From positions 703 through 36,875 of the forward strand of contig CAJTSV010000003.1 in NCBI GenBank assembly GCA_910579075.1: a stretch of 36,173 nt of DNA. Direction: 5' to 3'. The translations under genes were made by a program, and so were the position numbers. Shown here in pieces: positions 16,294 to 24,623 of this stretch. Source of the stretch: an uncultured Eubacterium sp. GTDB lineage: Bacteria; Bacillota; Clostridia; Lachnospirales; Lachnospiraceae. A model generated the notes under the pieces. The model was not told the origin of the DNA. It was given only the letters and a program-made list of their open reading frames with translations, and searched no databases. Each line of letters begins with the position of its first letter. The stretch's first letter is position 1.

Positions 16294-17496
16294 ATGGGAG
16301 AAATGAAAACATTACAGGACTATATCGGCAAATTAAACGCTCTGAATTTTAAAGAGATGTACAACGGGGATTTTTTCCTGACCTGGGAAAAGACCGACGA
16401 CGAAATCGAAGCGGTGTTTACGGTTGCAGATGCACTGCGTTTTATGCGTGAAAACAATATTTCCACAAAGGTATTTGAAAGCGGCCTTGGCATTTCCTTA
16501 TTCCGCGACAATTCCACACGTACCCGCTTCTCGTTCGCTTCTGCCTGCAATCTGTTAGGACTGGAAGTACAGGACTTAGACGAAGGCAAATCCCAGGTGG
16601 CACACGGCGAAACCGTCCGCGAAACAGCCAGCATGATTTCCTTTATGGCAGACGTTATCGGTATTCGTGATGATATGTATATCGGAAAAGGCAACAAATA
16701 TATGCACGAAGTCGTTGACGCAGTCACACAGGGCAATCAGGACGGCATTTTAGAGCAGAAACCGACCCTGGTAAACCTGCAGTGCGATATTGACCACCCG
16801 ACACAGGCAATGGCTGATATGCTGCATATTATCCACGAATTCGGCGGCGTGGAAAACTTAAAGGGCAAGAAAATCGCTATGACATGGGCATATTCTCCGT
16901 CTTATGGCAAGCCGCTGTCTGTACCGCAGGGCATTATCGGCCTGATGAGCCGCTTTGGCATGGACGTTGTGCTGGCTCACCCAAAAGGCTACGAGATTTT
17001 CCCGGAAGTAGAAGCGGTTGCTGCTGAAAACGCAAAGAAATCCGGCGGTACTTTTACCAAGACAAACAATATGGCAGAAGCCTTCAAGGATGCGGATATC
17101 GTATATCCAAAGAGCTGGGCCCCGTTTGCAGCTATGGAAAAACGTACCGAGCTGTATGGCAGCGGCGATACCGACGGCATCAAGGCTCTGGAAAAGGAAC
17201 TGCTTGCACAGAATGCGCAGCACAAGGACTGGGCATGTACCGAAGAACTGATGTCCACGACAAAGGACGGCAAAGCACTTTACATGCACTGCCTGCCTGC
17301 AGATATTACAGGTGTCAGCTGTGAAGAAGGCGAAGTAGACGCTTCTGTATTTGACCGTTACCGCAATCCGTTATACAAAGAAGCAAGCTTTAAGCCATAT
17401 ATTATTGCTGCCATGATTTTCCTTGCAAAATTTGCAGACCCTGCAGAAATCCTGAAAAAGCTGGAAGAAAAAAGCACCCCGAGGATTTTGAAATAA
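16294..17496 (+). CDS. ygeW: YgeW-family knotted carbamoyltransferase
   Basis: A 400-residue member of the aspartate/ornithine transcarbamylase superfamily, larger than OTC (about 330) as expected for YgeW. The carbamoyl phosphate site STRTRFSF is near residue 75, HPTQAMAD near 170, and MHCLPAD near 330, the last replacing the HCLP of OTC. It is inferred to run in the breakdown direction, releasing carbamoyl phosphate from a carbamoylated purine product for ArcC. The true acceptor is unknown. The start at 16294 follows AGGAGG at 16279-16284; an upstream in-frame extension overlaps the ygeY end and lacks a ribosome site. It lies 20 bases before arcC. Confidence 0.94.
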   Translation: MGEMKTLQDYIGKLNALNFKEMYNGDFFLTWEKTDDEIEAVFTVADALRFMRENNISTKVFESGLGISLFRDNSTRTRFSFASACNLLGLEVQDLDEGKSQVAHGETVRETASMISFMADVIGIRDDMYIGKGNKYMHEVVDAVTQGNQDGILEQKPTLVNLQCDIDHPTQAMADMLHIIHEFGGVENLKGKKIAMTWAYSPSYGKPLSVPQGIIGLMSRFGMDVVLAHPKGYEIFPEVEAVAAENAKKSGGTFTKTNNMAEAFKDADIVYPKSWAPFAAMEKRTELYGSGDTDGIKALEKELLAQNAQHKDWACTEELMSTTKDGKALYMHCLPADITGVSCEEGEVDASVFDRYRNPLYKEASFKPYIIAAMIFLAKFADPAEILKKLEEKSTPRILK

Positions 17497-17515
17497 TCAC
17501 AGGGGGAATGAGATT

Positions 17516-18460
17516 ATGGCGAAAAAAAGAAGAATTGTCATTGCCCTCGGCGGCAATGCACTTGGAAATACACTGCCGGAACAAATGGCAGCCGTAAAGA
17601 TTACGGCAAAAGCCATTGTAGATTTGATTGAAGAAGGCTGTGAAGTCGTTGTCGCTCATGGTAACGGCCCTCAGGTCGGCATGGTAAACAATGCCATGAT
17701 TGCCCTGACTCATGAAGACGCGCAGCAGCCGAACACCCCGCTCTCTGTCTGTGTTGCCATGAGCCAGGCTTATATCGGGTACGATTTGCAGAATGCGCTG
17801 CGGGAAGAACTGTTAAACCGCGGCATTACCGATATGCCTGTTGCTACGATGATTACACAGGTGCGCGTGGATGAAAACGACCCTGCGTTCCAGTCTCCGT
17901 CCAAGCCGATTGGCAAGTTCGTTTCTGCGGAGCAGGCAAAGATGATGGAAGAAAATTTCCAGTATATCATGAAGGAAGATTCGGGCAGGGGGTACCGGCG
18001 CGTGGTCGCTTCCCCGAAGCCGGCAGAGATTATCGAAATAGGCACCATCCGCACGATGGTAGAATCCGGCGACCTGGTAATTGCCTGCGGCGGCGGCGGG
18101 ATTCCGGTTATCCGCCAGGGCAATCATTTAAAAGGTGCCAGCGCTGTTATCGACAAGGATTTCGCAAGCTGCCTGCTTGCCAAAGAGCTCGATGCAGATT
18201 ACCTGATTATTCTGACTGCTGTGGAAAAGGTGGCGCTGAATTTCGGAAAGCCGGATGAAAAATGGCTGGAATCCGTATCGGTCAAAGAAGCCGGACAGTA
18301 TATCCGGGAAGGCCATTTTGCCCCTGGCTCCATGCTCCCGAAGGTACAGGCAGCCGTTGATTTTGCAGCTTCCAAAGAAGGCCGCACGGCACTGATTACA
18401 CTGCTCGAAAAATCCAGGGATGCTATCCGCGGAACAACCGGGACGACCTTCCATTTATAG
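17516..18460 (+). CDS. arcC: Carbamate kinase
   Basis: A 314-residue amino acid kinase-fold enzyme that makes ATP from ADP and carbamoyl phosphate, releasing carbamate (ammonia and CO2). Motifs include ALGGNAL at the N-terminus, VVAHGNGPQVG near 42, ACGGGGIPV near 190 and the C-terminal GTTF. The start at 17516 follows AGGGGGA. It ends the ygeXYW-arcC operon 97 bases before a strong terminator. E. coli has the paralogue yqeA in the matching place. With YgeW it supplies the likely energy-conserving step of the pathway. Length and motifs are normal. Confidence 0.96.
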   Translation: MAKKRRIVIALGGNALGNTLPEQMAAVKITAKAIVDLIEEGCEVVVAHGNGPQVGMVNNAMIALTHEDAQQPNTPLSVCVAMSQAYIGYDLQNALREELLNRGITDMPVATMITQVRVDENDPAFQSPSKPIGKFVSAEQAKMMEENFQYIMKEDSGRGYRRVVASPKPAEIIEIGTIRTMVESGDLVIACGGGGIPVIRQGNHLKGASAVIDKDFASCLLAKELDADYLIILTAVEKVALNFGKPDEKWLESVSVKEAGQYIREGHFAPGSMLPKVQAAVDFAASKEGRTALITLLEKSRDAIRGTTGTTFHL

Positions 18461-18500
18461 AACATGTTTATTTATGACTCCTGACATATTTTTGATTGAC

Positions 18501-18554
18501 TGCATATAAATTTGATTGTATATAGATTTGATTGATTGCGTATAGATTTGATTG
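18501..18554. repeat. Three short tandem repeats after arcC
   Basis: Three imperfect 16-18-bp copies ending in ATAxATTTGATTG occur at 18501-18518, 18519-18534 and 18537-18554, between the arcC stop and the terminator. Function unknown. They may be slippage products. Confidence 0.7.
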
Positions 18555-18556
18555 CG

Positions 18557-18616
18557 AAAAAGACCCCCTGTGCCTGGAATTGGGAAATATAAATTCCAGA
18601 TGCAAGGGGTCTTTTT
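18557..18616 (+). terminator. Strong, probably bidirectional intrinsic terminator
   Basis: AAAAAGACCCC at 18557-18567 pairs with GGGGTCTTTTT at 18606-18616, with a further internal CTGGAATT/AATTCCAG stem. The outer T-run on the plus strand and A-run on the other side allow termination in both directions. It closes the ygeX operon. The 18617-18750 stretch after it holds no gene that I recognise. Confidence 0.9.
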
Positions 18617-18750
18617 GCCTAATAACAGCGGACACCGTAACTAAAATCTGCAGGAAAGCTTTTCAAAATCCTGAAATACAGTCTGTATTCCTCACTGCAT
18701 TCCTGGCTGAATCTGACTCATTTCAAAGCTTTCTGTTTAAAGTTTTCTGC

Positions 18751-19428
18751 TTATCGTTTATCGTTTCTAGTTTCTACCCTGCCCCCGCCGGCCAGCACGG
18801 TTTTTCCTTCAAAGGCAAAGCCATAAATACGGATTCGGTCCTTCGAAATCCCCCTTGCTTCGAGCAAAGCCGCATAATCCTTCTCTATAATCTGCCGGAG
18901 CGCTGCATCCACAGCCGCATCCAGCCCCTGGCCTTCCCCGTCATATACTTTAAATTCCAGTATCATCGCATCATAACCGGACTTTAACGGTTCCAGCATC
19001 ACGTCATACCTGCCAAACCCGCTTTCCCGGTTCGATGTAACGGCATACAGGCCACGCGGGCTTGCAATCAGGCCAAGCACCAGTCCATGATAGAAGTTTT
19101 CCGGCAGCCTGAATTTGGACGGCCTTGTGCCGCCGTCATAATAACTGATAGATGAAACCAGCACATCATTTAAAATACGGTTCACAGCTTCCAGGTCCCC
19201 CGCAAGTAGGGCTTCTGAAAAATCTTCGTTCGGATATTCCCTGCTGTCCAGCCATCCGGCAAACGTATTGTCAAACACTTCCCGCACTGTAATAACATAA
19301 TTGTCGACGTCAAAGTAACGTGCATTCATCCTGGATTCTCGGAAACGTGACGAGGTAAAATTGTCAACAGCTTGATTTATAAGGATTTCAGTATAAATCC
19401 TCGTCACAATCGAATATTTCATAAACAT
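18751..19428 (-). pseudogene. C-terminal remnant of an AAA-ATPase/PD-(D/E)XK nuclease-like protein
   Basis: The 225-residue reading matches only the C-terminal half of the ~550-residue family common in Lachnospiraceae and Bacteroidetes, with an N-terminal ATPase-like domain and a C-terminal PD-(D/E)XK nuclease fold. Visible are FYHGLVLGLIAS, SNRESGFGRYDVMLEP (nuclease aspartate) and AMILEFKVYD (E-x-K). The C-terminus RIRIYGFAFEGKTVLAGG is characteristic. The first 33 residues are encoded by the hairpin element at 19328-19493, so the true 5' part, including the ATPase, has been lost. The nuclease motifs look intact, but expression and function are doubtful. Cellular roles of the family are poorly known. 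Confidence 0.8.
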
Positions 19429-19493
19429 GACGAGGAATGGCTTGTTTCAGGCATTTATGGGCACCTCGTCACGTAAATCCGAGAATCCAGGAT
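19328..19493. mobile_element. 166-bp hairpin element with ~30-bp inverted ends (MITE-like)
   Basis: The left end 19328-19356 and right end 19463-19493 are near-perfect inverted repeats: a shared 15-bp tip ATCCTGGATTCTCGG, then a 2-base length difference, then ACGTGACGAGGT. Inside, a second inverted pair, CCTCGTCA/TGACGAGG (19399-19435), gives a nested hairpin, so the motif GTGACGAGG occurs four times in alternating orientation. There is no transposase. The element now supplies the 3' end of the GPH symporter remnant and the 5' end of the nuclease remnant. Non-autonomous mobility is inferred from the structure. Confidence 0.75.
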
Positions 19494-20134
19494 TCATGGA
19501 ATTCATCACGCCATATACTGCATAAAATAAATCTTCCTGTTCACAGTACGTCAGGCATGGTGCCCAGATACCCTTGGCGCTTGGCAGCTTTTTCAAATCC
19601 ACCGTTTCATCATCGGTCAGGACCAGATGATAAAATGCCATAATCACAAGCCCGGCTGCGTACACGCCCATCGGAATCCATACAAAGCAGATTTTTATCG
19701 AAGCAAGCGCCGATGCTGTCTGCACAGCTGCTTCTCCGGCATATCCGCCGATTTCCAGTATCAGGCCAAGCAGTGCCAAACCAATGCCGTTTCCGATTTT
19801 ATATCCAAAGCTGCAGGCACTGTTCACAAGCCCTTCGGTTCTTATGCCTGTTTTCCACTCCCCGTAATCAATTGTATCAGAAACCATGGCCCACATCGTT
19901 GCGCCGCCGCAGGCATTTCCAACGCCGTGGATAATGCTGGATATGACAATCAGGCTCATCGAACCGCCGGAAAAATAATGCCAGCATTCCGGTCATCATC
20001 AGCCAGTATTTATTGCGAAGCAGTGCCCTGATTCCCTCTGCAAACGGCACATCCTGTGTTTTGCCATCTTCTGCACCTGCTGCCTTCACCCGTTCTTTTA
20101 TCCCGAAAAATGAAGTCGCTGTTCCGATGCGCAT
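19447..20134 (-). pseudogene. Decayed GPH-family (melibiose/xyloside-type) sugar symporter
   Basis: Two minus-strand frames together read as the second half of a glycoside-pentoside-hexuronide:cation symporter. The upstream frame (to about 19970) gives FFGIKERV and RNKYWLMMTGMLALFF. The downstream frame gives GNACGGATMWAMVSDTIDYG, EWKTGIRTEG, and then helices to about residue 130. They join at an A5 run (19971-19975) where a one-base length change breaks the frame. The N-terminal ~190 residues are missing, and the last ~20 residues come from the hairpin element. Sugar import once, non-functional now. Confidence 0.85.
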
Positions 20135-20240
20135 TGGAATCTGCTTGATTTATGAGAGTATTTTAGCATGGACTGCGGGATTTTGTCAGATAGGATATTG
20201 GCGGATATACAGGCCGATATTCTCTTTTCCAGGGAAACCA

Positions 20241-20292
20241 TTTACTTCCTGACAGGAAATGTTATAATCAGGTTATCCATGATACCTGTCAG
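20241..20292 (+). promoter_or_regulatory. Candidate promoter flanked by an inverted repeat, upstream of the Uma2 gene
   Basis: TTTACT (20241-20246) and a perfect TATAAT (20263-20268) are 16 bases apart. CTGACAGG (20249-20256) and CCTGTCAG (20285-20292) form an exact 8-bp inverted repeat around the -10 box and likely start point. It could be an operator or a hairpin in the transcript. Confidence 0.5.
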
Positions 20293-20307
20293 AAAGGAAG
20301 TGTCAGC

Positions 20308-20856
20308 ATGCCAGCTTTATTACAGGAAAACAATCATACCATAGACGACATCTTCGCCCTGCCGCAAGGCCAGCGCGCAGAGCTGATAAACGGCCAGATA
20401 TATGATATGACACCGCCAAATACAAGACATCAGCGACTCTTATCATTCCTGCATCTGGAAATCGGAAATTATATCCGCACAAACGAAGGAGCCTGTGAAG
20501 TTTTTCCTGCTCCTTTCGCCGTATTCCTCTTTGCAGATAATCAAACCTATGTGGAACCGGATATTTCTGTCATCTGCAGCCCGGACAAGCTGAATGAACG
20601 GGGCTGCAATGGGGCACCGGACTGGATTATTGAAATCGTATCTCCCAGCAGCCGTTCCATGGATTATTACACCAAGCTGTCCCTGTACCGCTCCGCCGGT
20701 GTCAGGGAATACTGGATTGCAGACCCCATCAATCAGACAGTCCTTGTTTATGATATGGAACACGCTGCTGCACCCGTTATCTGCTCTTTTCATAACACCG
20801 TAAAGACAACTATTTATGATAACCTGGAAATTGATTTTTCCAGGCTTCATCTCTGA
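20308..20856 (+). CDS. Uma2 family (DUF820) putative restriction-type endonuclease
   Basis: A 182-residue protein of the Uma2/DUF820 family, which has a PD-(D/E)XK nuclease fold. The conserved pattern is present: RAELINGQIYDM near residue 28, a YVEPDISVIC aspartate near 78, DWIIEIVSPSS (acid residue) near 97, and K near 113 in DYYTKLSLYR followed by GVREYWIADP. The start at 20308 follows AGAAAGGAAG. Family members are often multicopy and linked to mobile or accessory DNA, and their biological targets are unclear. It is intact and sits in the middle of pseudogenes. Confidence 0.88.
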   Translation: MPALLQENNHTIDDIFALPQGQRAELINGQIYDMTPPNTRHQRLLSFLHLEIGNYIRTNEGACEVFPAPFAVFLFADNQTYVEPDISVICSPDKLNERGCNGAPDWIIEIVSPSSRSMDYYTKLSLYRSAGVREYWIADPINQTVLVYDMEHAAAPVICSFHNTVKTTIYDNLEIDFSRLHL

Positions 20857-20882
20857 TTCGCCATCAGAAAGGAACCTGCGTC

Positions 20883-21504
20883 ATGAACAGCATGTCCTGC
20901 GATTACACATTCGAACACATCCACGTCCCGAAAAACACCGGCGTGCGTTTTTACACTTCCATCGGCCCTGGCAGCTATGTTCCGAGCCACTGGCATCCGG
21001 CTATTGAGATTATTTACATGCCGGAAGGAACGCTCACGGTTACGGTGGAATGTGTATCACGCGTGCTGCGTGCCGGACAGTGCACGCTGATTAACCCGGG
21101 CGTGATTCATGCGACGAAATGTACAGCCCCGAATACGGCTATTCTGTTTCAGATACCGCTTGATTTTATTTCCCTTTATATTCCGGATGTGCACAAGCTC
21201 GTATTTGTCTTAGACGACCCGGCTGCAAGCCCGATACGCAGAACCAAAATTGATATTTACAAACCAGAATCAGAGGACGAAAGACTTAAACCGGCTCAAC
21301 GGCGTGCTCGCTTATACGGCGCAGCACTATAACGAGCCGATTTCCATTGCTGAAATATCCCGGGCTGCGTTTCTGGAAGCCGGCTATTTCTGCCGTTTTT
21401 TCAAAAAACATATGGGAAGCACTTTTCTGGAATACCAAAACGAGCTGCGTCAAGGGATATGGCCGTTAAAACAGCCGGAAATACCGCGCTGCCTGCCATT
21501 GTGA
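20883..21504 (+). pseudogene. Broken AraC-family regulator
   Basis: The first frame (20883 to about 21250) encodes a cupin-type AraC sensor domain with SHWHPAIEIIY and INPGVIHATK. A second frame from about 21250 reads QRTKDLNRLNGVLAYTAQHY, then ISIAEISRAAFLEAGYFCRFF and FLEYQNELR, the first part of the AraC DNA-binding domain. The helical region expected between the two has been lost with a frame change. The reading then crosses at about 21453 into an antisense ABC-permease remnant, so the second half of the DNA-binding domain is missing. Such regulators usually act on sugar-use genes. This one cannot be functional as read. Confidence 0.85.
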
Positions 21505-21620
21505 AGTCCCCCGCATTTGCCTGGGTCAGGAACATGAGCAGAAACGACGATGTCATAAACCCGGAGCCAATGTATACGCACAGATATCACAAGCTGCAGC
21601 CTGTGCAGAACCACGCGGTG
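21453..21620 (-). pseudogene. Deletion-scarred remnant of an ABC-2 transporter operon
   Basis: Three short blocks resemble parts of the intact ABC operon at 25.7-27.3 kb, in the same orientation and order. The 21453-21530 block matches 25771-25860 (permease C-terminus). Roughly 21527-21582 matches 25997-26040 (permease middle). Roughly 21583-21615 matches 26876-26915 (ATPase). The junctions fall at short repeats such as AAACGACGA. This is therefore a second, collapsed copy of the operon with large internal deletions. It encodes nothing useful. Confidence 0.75.
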
Positions 21621-21647
21621 CGGCAAATAGAAGCCGACAAGCATTGA

Positions 21648-22073
21648 AATGAGTACCGGGCAGGAGTTTCGGTTTGCTATAAGCGAACAGATTCGCCAGC
21701 AGATATTTTTACCCTGTTTTATGCGTTTCTCTCCATTTCCAGCAGCTATTATAATGCCATACGGGAAATGCTGGGATATGAGCAGATTTCTTTAGGAGAA
21801 AATGAATTTATAACACAGTGGAAAACAATCGCAACGGAAGAAGAAAGAAATCGTTTTATTGCAGAACATGCCAGCGCTGCAACAGATGGGGGAACGCTGA
21901 ATATTTCCGGGCAGGCTTATTCCGAGGAAGAATTTGCCGGTCTTGTGTTCCTGCCTGCTGAAGATATGGAGCCAGAAAACGCCGGGGAATGGCAGCTTAT
22001 ACAATGCCATTCCCCGGTATCCTATCCTGCAAATGCCCTTAGAAAGCCTTATAACGCTTTCCTGCCTGTGTAA
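21648..22073 (+). pseudogene. Fragment of an FtsX-type ABC permease
   Basis: The open frame from 21648 reads DIFTLFYAFLSISSSYYNAIREMLGYEQ and then GENEFITQWKTIATEEERNRFIAEH, which resembles the extracellular part of lantibiotic/bacitracin-type FtsX permeases of Lachnospiraceae. After about 40 more residues the match stops and the frame ends at 22073. There is no start with a ribosome site and no complete membrane domain, so I treat it as a remnant. The family assignment is from memory of related sequences and is only moderately sure. Confidence 0.55.
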
Positions 22074-22112
22074 GCGCACAATCAGCTATCAAAATTCAAT
22101 CTGATTTCATAT

Positions 22113-22823
22113 CTATACAATCCCGTTTGCCCTCTTATACTCACTAATAAGTTCATCTATCCTGTCACGAGCAGCTTGATGCGCAATCCTGTCTGCGTCT
22201 TTTATATTTATTGTGCCACCAGAGGAAGCCAGGGCATAAGGATCACCAAGCGTTACCCTGCCACCTAACAACAACGCCTTTTCTTGATATAACGCCATTT
22301 TTCGTTCTGCTTCCGACATATCAGCACGGTAATAAGGAGAACCCATACGCAAGCCAAACTCCGTGTATTTCATTGAAAGATAATTCATGCTATCCGTGAT
22401 ACTGCCCTGCGAAAGATTGTCCTGATGTGCTTTGGCATAATACTCCTTAATCGTATTTTCTGCACATTGATATTGGCGAAGCAGCGATTCTGCATAGGTA
22501 AGTGAATAAATCTTTCCATCGGGGTCAACGATTTTCCTGTAATGCCATTCTTCGTCCACAGGCAGACTGCCCTGCTTTTCCTTAAATTCTTTTAAAAGTG
22601 CCGGTATATCTGCATTTTGAACGGCTTCCTCAATCCTGTTTGCTGTATCTTCATCAATATCAAAAGCAGAAGCTAAACGCCCGCTTTGTGAAATCTCAAC
22701 GCTGTCTTTATTCCTGGCAGAAGATGTTTCATTGTTTTTTTGTTCATATTGAGCAGCGTTAGCGTTAAGCGCAGTTGCAGAATAATTTTGCGTACTTGGC
22801 TTAACATATAAATTGACATTCAT
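22113..22823 (-). CDS. Unrecognised 236-residue protein
   Basis: I do not recognise a named family. The N-terminus (about 1-35) is Asn/Ala/Gln rich, and near residue 40 there is KDSVEISQSGR, a pattern seen in several clostridial secreted or flagella-linked small proteins. The rest is charged and mostly helical, with no signal peptide or membrane helix. GGAGG stands just before the ATG at 22823. It is the last of a minus-strand group with two other unrecognised proteins (23425-24009 and 24129-24623) and a dead winged-helix regulator. A similar Asn-rich N-terminal start in these neighbours suggests a shared export or assembly role, which is inference. Confidence 0.7.
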   Translation of the reverse strand: MNVNLYVKPSTQNYSATALNANAAQYEQKNNETSSARNKDSVEISQSGRLASAFDIDEDTANRIEEAVQNADIPALLKEFKEKQGSLPVDEEWHYRKIVDPDGKIYSLTYAESLLRQYQCAENTIKEYYAKAHQDNLSQGSITDSMNYLSMKYTEFGLRMGSPYYRADMSEAERKMALYQEKALLLGGRVTLGDPYALASSGGTINIKDADRIAHQAARDRIDELISEYKRANGIV

Positions 22824-22874
22824 AAAAAACCTCCCTTTGAATATTGGTATTTTACCTATTTATTTACTGCATTT

Positions 22875-23319
22875 CTACAATCCCTGCACCGCTTTTTCCG
22901 TACTCTGCATATCAAATTTATATCCGACACCTAACAGCGTCTTTATATACACTGGATTTCTGCTGTCTGTTTCAATCTTTTTCCGCAGGTTATAAATCAC
23001 GTTTACAACGCTTAAATGGCAGCTATCGCTATCCATATCCCAAGCGGCTTCAAAAATCTGCTCCTGCGTGAACACCACGCCCGGCGGGGGACGCTAAATA
23101 AGCAAGTGTCCCATATTCAAGGCGGGTAAGGGGAACGTCCTCCCCGTCCCGGAGTACCCTGCGTTGGTATAGCTTGATTTCAAGACCGGGAAAGGAGAGG
23201 ATAGAGCTTGTGACTGGCTGCACAGCTTCAAGACCGATTTCATCTGAAAGGACGGACAGTACCTTTTCTATTGCCTTTTCTTCATCATCATTAAAAGTTA
23301 ATATCAGTATCTTAGCTAT
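22875..23319 (-). pseudogene. Orphan winged-helix (OmpR/PhoB-type) regulator, start lost and frameshifted
   Basis: Two frames together encode a small receiver-like N-terminus (AKILILTFNDDEEKAIEKVL) followed by an OmpR/PhoB DNA-binding domain: RRVLRDGEDVPLTRLEYGTL, then VVFTQEQIFEAAWD, SVVNVIYNLRKKIE and YIKTLLGVGYKF. The frame breaks in a G5 run at 23086-23090, where losing one base would restore it. A good AAAGGAGGG ribosome site sits 7-8 bases before codon ATA at 23319, where an ATG is expected, so the start also looks mutated. The receiver is short and lacks an obvious phosphorylation aspartate. Two lesions argue for a true pseudogene. Confidence 0.75.
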
Positions 23320-23424
23320 GGTATCAGCCCTCCTTTGCAGCGTTATAACAATTCTTTTTTTGCAGATACATTGGTTACACAGCAAGCTGCGAGGAATGTA
23401 CTCTCCTTTTTATTCTCTGATTTT

Positions 23425-24009
23425 TTATTTTTTGCTTAAAAAATCAAAGAAACTTTTATAATCCATGTATCCTTTCATATTGCCCAACCGATACTGCATA
23501 TCCATAATATTTTTTACCACTGCTAACCAATCTGTCTGCTTAAATAAATCTCCATAATCAGAACCGCCTCCCTGTTCCCCTTGATAGTGAGCATGAGAAC
23601 CCATGAAATTCGCCATAGCAGACGGACATTTCCCGCTATCATTGGCATAACAACAATAAGCATACATATCAAAAGAATTACAATTTTGCGGGTCAATTTC
23701 ATTCAGATTAACGGTTCTCTCTGTCACATTCCCGTCCTTATCCCAAATCTTCATATAATAAACAGGATTATCTTCATCAAAATTTTGCGGTTTATATACT
23801 GTTGCTGACGTGCCTGCTACCGCATTTCCCCATGCACCAACAACGGTATCTCCTGTTTCGGTCTTTTCCCCCATAAAACCATGTATCACTATGTTTGTGG
23901 TATTATTTGCTACAGTATTTTCAAAACTTTTTGTTCCCGCTTTTTGGACGGCTCTGTTACCATGATACCCTGAATAATAATTTGATGTTCCAATGGCTCC
24001 AATGTTCAT
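23425..24009 (-). CDS. Unrecognised 194-residue protein with GIGT/GY-type N-terminus
   Basis: Starting at 24009 (AAGGAG upstream), the protein begins MNIGAIGTSNYYSGYHGNRA. It has no classical signal peptide. The middle has KIWDKDGNVTERTVNLNEIDP, then CCYANDSGKC with three cysteines near residue 130. HAHYQGEQGGGSDYGDL follows, and a helical C-terminus ends near KSFFDFLSKK. I do not recognise the family. Its N-terminus resembles that of the upstream neighbour at 24129-24623, and the two genes share an almost identical ~88-bp upstream leader, so they are probably diverged duplicates at the 5' end. A longer reading from 24033 is less likely because the ribosome site favours 24009. Confidence 0.7.
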   Translation of the reverse strand: MNIGAIGTSNYYSGYHGNRAVQKAGTKSFENTVANNTTNIVIHGFMGEKTETGDTVVGAWGNAVAGTSATVYKPQNFDEDNPVYYMKIWDKDGNVTERTVNLNEIDPQNCNSFDMYAYCCYANDSGKCPSAMANFMGSHAHYQGEQGGGSDYGDLFKQTDWLAVVKNIMDMQYRLGNMKGYMDYKSFFDFLSKK

Positions 24010-24095
24010 TCTAAAATTTCTCCTTATTATCAATATTTTTTCTGCGGTTCTTCTGTCATTCAGAACCGCCTTTGCCCCCTTATGATAAGTCCGGG
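24007..24095. repeat. Duplicated upstream leader, copy 1
   Basis: This ~88-bp stretch before the 23425-24009 gene matches 24621-24707 at roughly 85% by eye. It includes the start codon context and a hairpin GCGGTTCT/AGAACCGC (24044-24069). The end farthest from the gene carries CCGGACTTATCATA on the minus strand, kept in both copies. Confidence 0.8.
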
Positions 24096-24128
24096 CATAA
24101 ATCTGCTAATCACATTGTATTTAACATT

Positions 24129-24623
24129 TTATAAGTTTTCTAATTTCTCTAAAAAAGTTATATAAAATTCTCTTTCTTTGATACAGGCTTGCTGAACTTC
24201 TATACTTTTGGGAGTATATACTACCGGGTGTTCTAAATTATATAGGGCTTGTTTCGTTGCCAAAATTGCAGATTCTGCTGTGCTGCCTAAAACATCTATA
24301 TTCTCCGCATTTCCCTCCCCTTTAAGCATTATATTAAGTCTTTGAACCATCATTTGTGATATATGGCTAAACATTCCATTTCCTTTTATTCCCAAACCAT
24401 TTGCGCCCGTTTCCTTAGCCGCTTCTATCCATGCGTTTTTAACTTCCTCTGGTGCATTGGGCGCTATTTGTTCAAAAGCCTTTTCGTCTGCATCATCTTT
24501 TTTCGCAATAACTTTTTCAGAAACCACATCTGAAAACTGTTTTTTTAATGCAGCCCTTTGTGTCTTTCTTGTTTCATATCCCGCCACCGGGCAGCCTGCC
24601 GTTCCAATTCCACTAACACTCAT
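24129..24623 (-). CDS. Unrecognised 164-residue protein with GIGT/YETRK N-terminus
   Basis: It begins MSVSGIGTAGCPVAGYETRK with GGAGG before the ATG at 24623. The body is charged and helical, with EVKNAWIEAAKETGANGLGIK near residue 60 and LEKLENL at the C-terminus. There is no signal peptide or membrane helix. The N-terminal pattern (M-x-[IV]-x-x-IGT ... GY ... [RK]) is shared with the next gene, 23425-24009. Proteins starting in this way recur in Lachnospiraceae, but I cannot name a tested function. It is first of three such genes on the minus strand. Confidence 0.7.
   Translation of the reverse strand: MSVSGIGTAGCPVAGYETRKTQRAALKKQFSDVVSEKVIAKKDDADEKAFEQIAPNAPEEVKNAWIEAAKETGANGLGIKGNGMFSHISQMMVQRLNIMLKGEGNAENIDVLGSTAESAILATKQALYNLEHPVVYTPKSIEVQQACIKEREFYITFLEKLENL

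Noticed and set aside
18491..18555. CRISPR-like short repeats
   Set aside because: The units are tandem without spacers and only 16-18 bp; not a CRISPR array.
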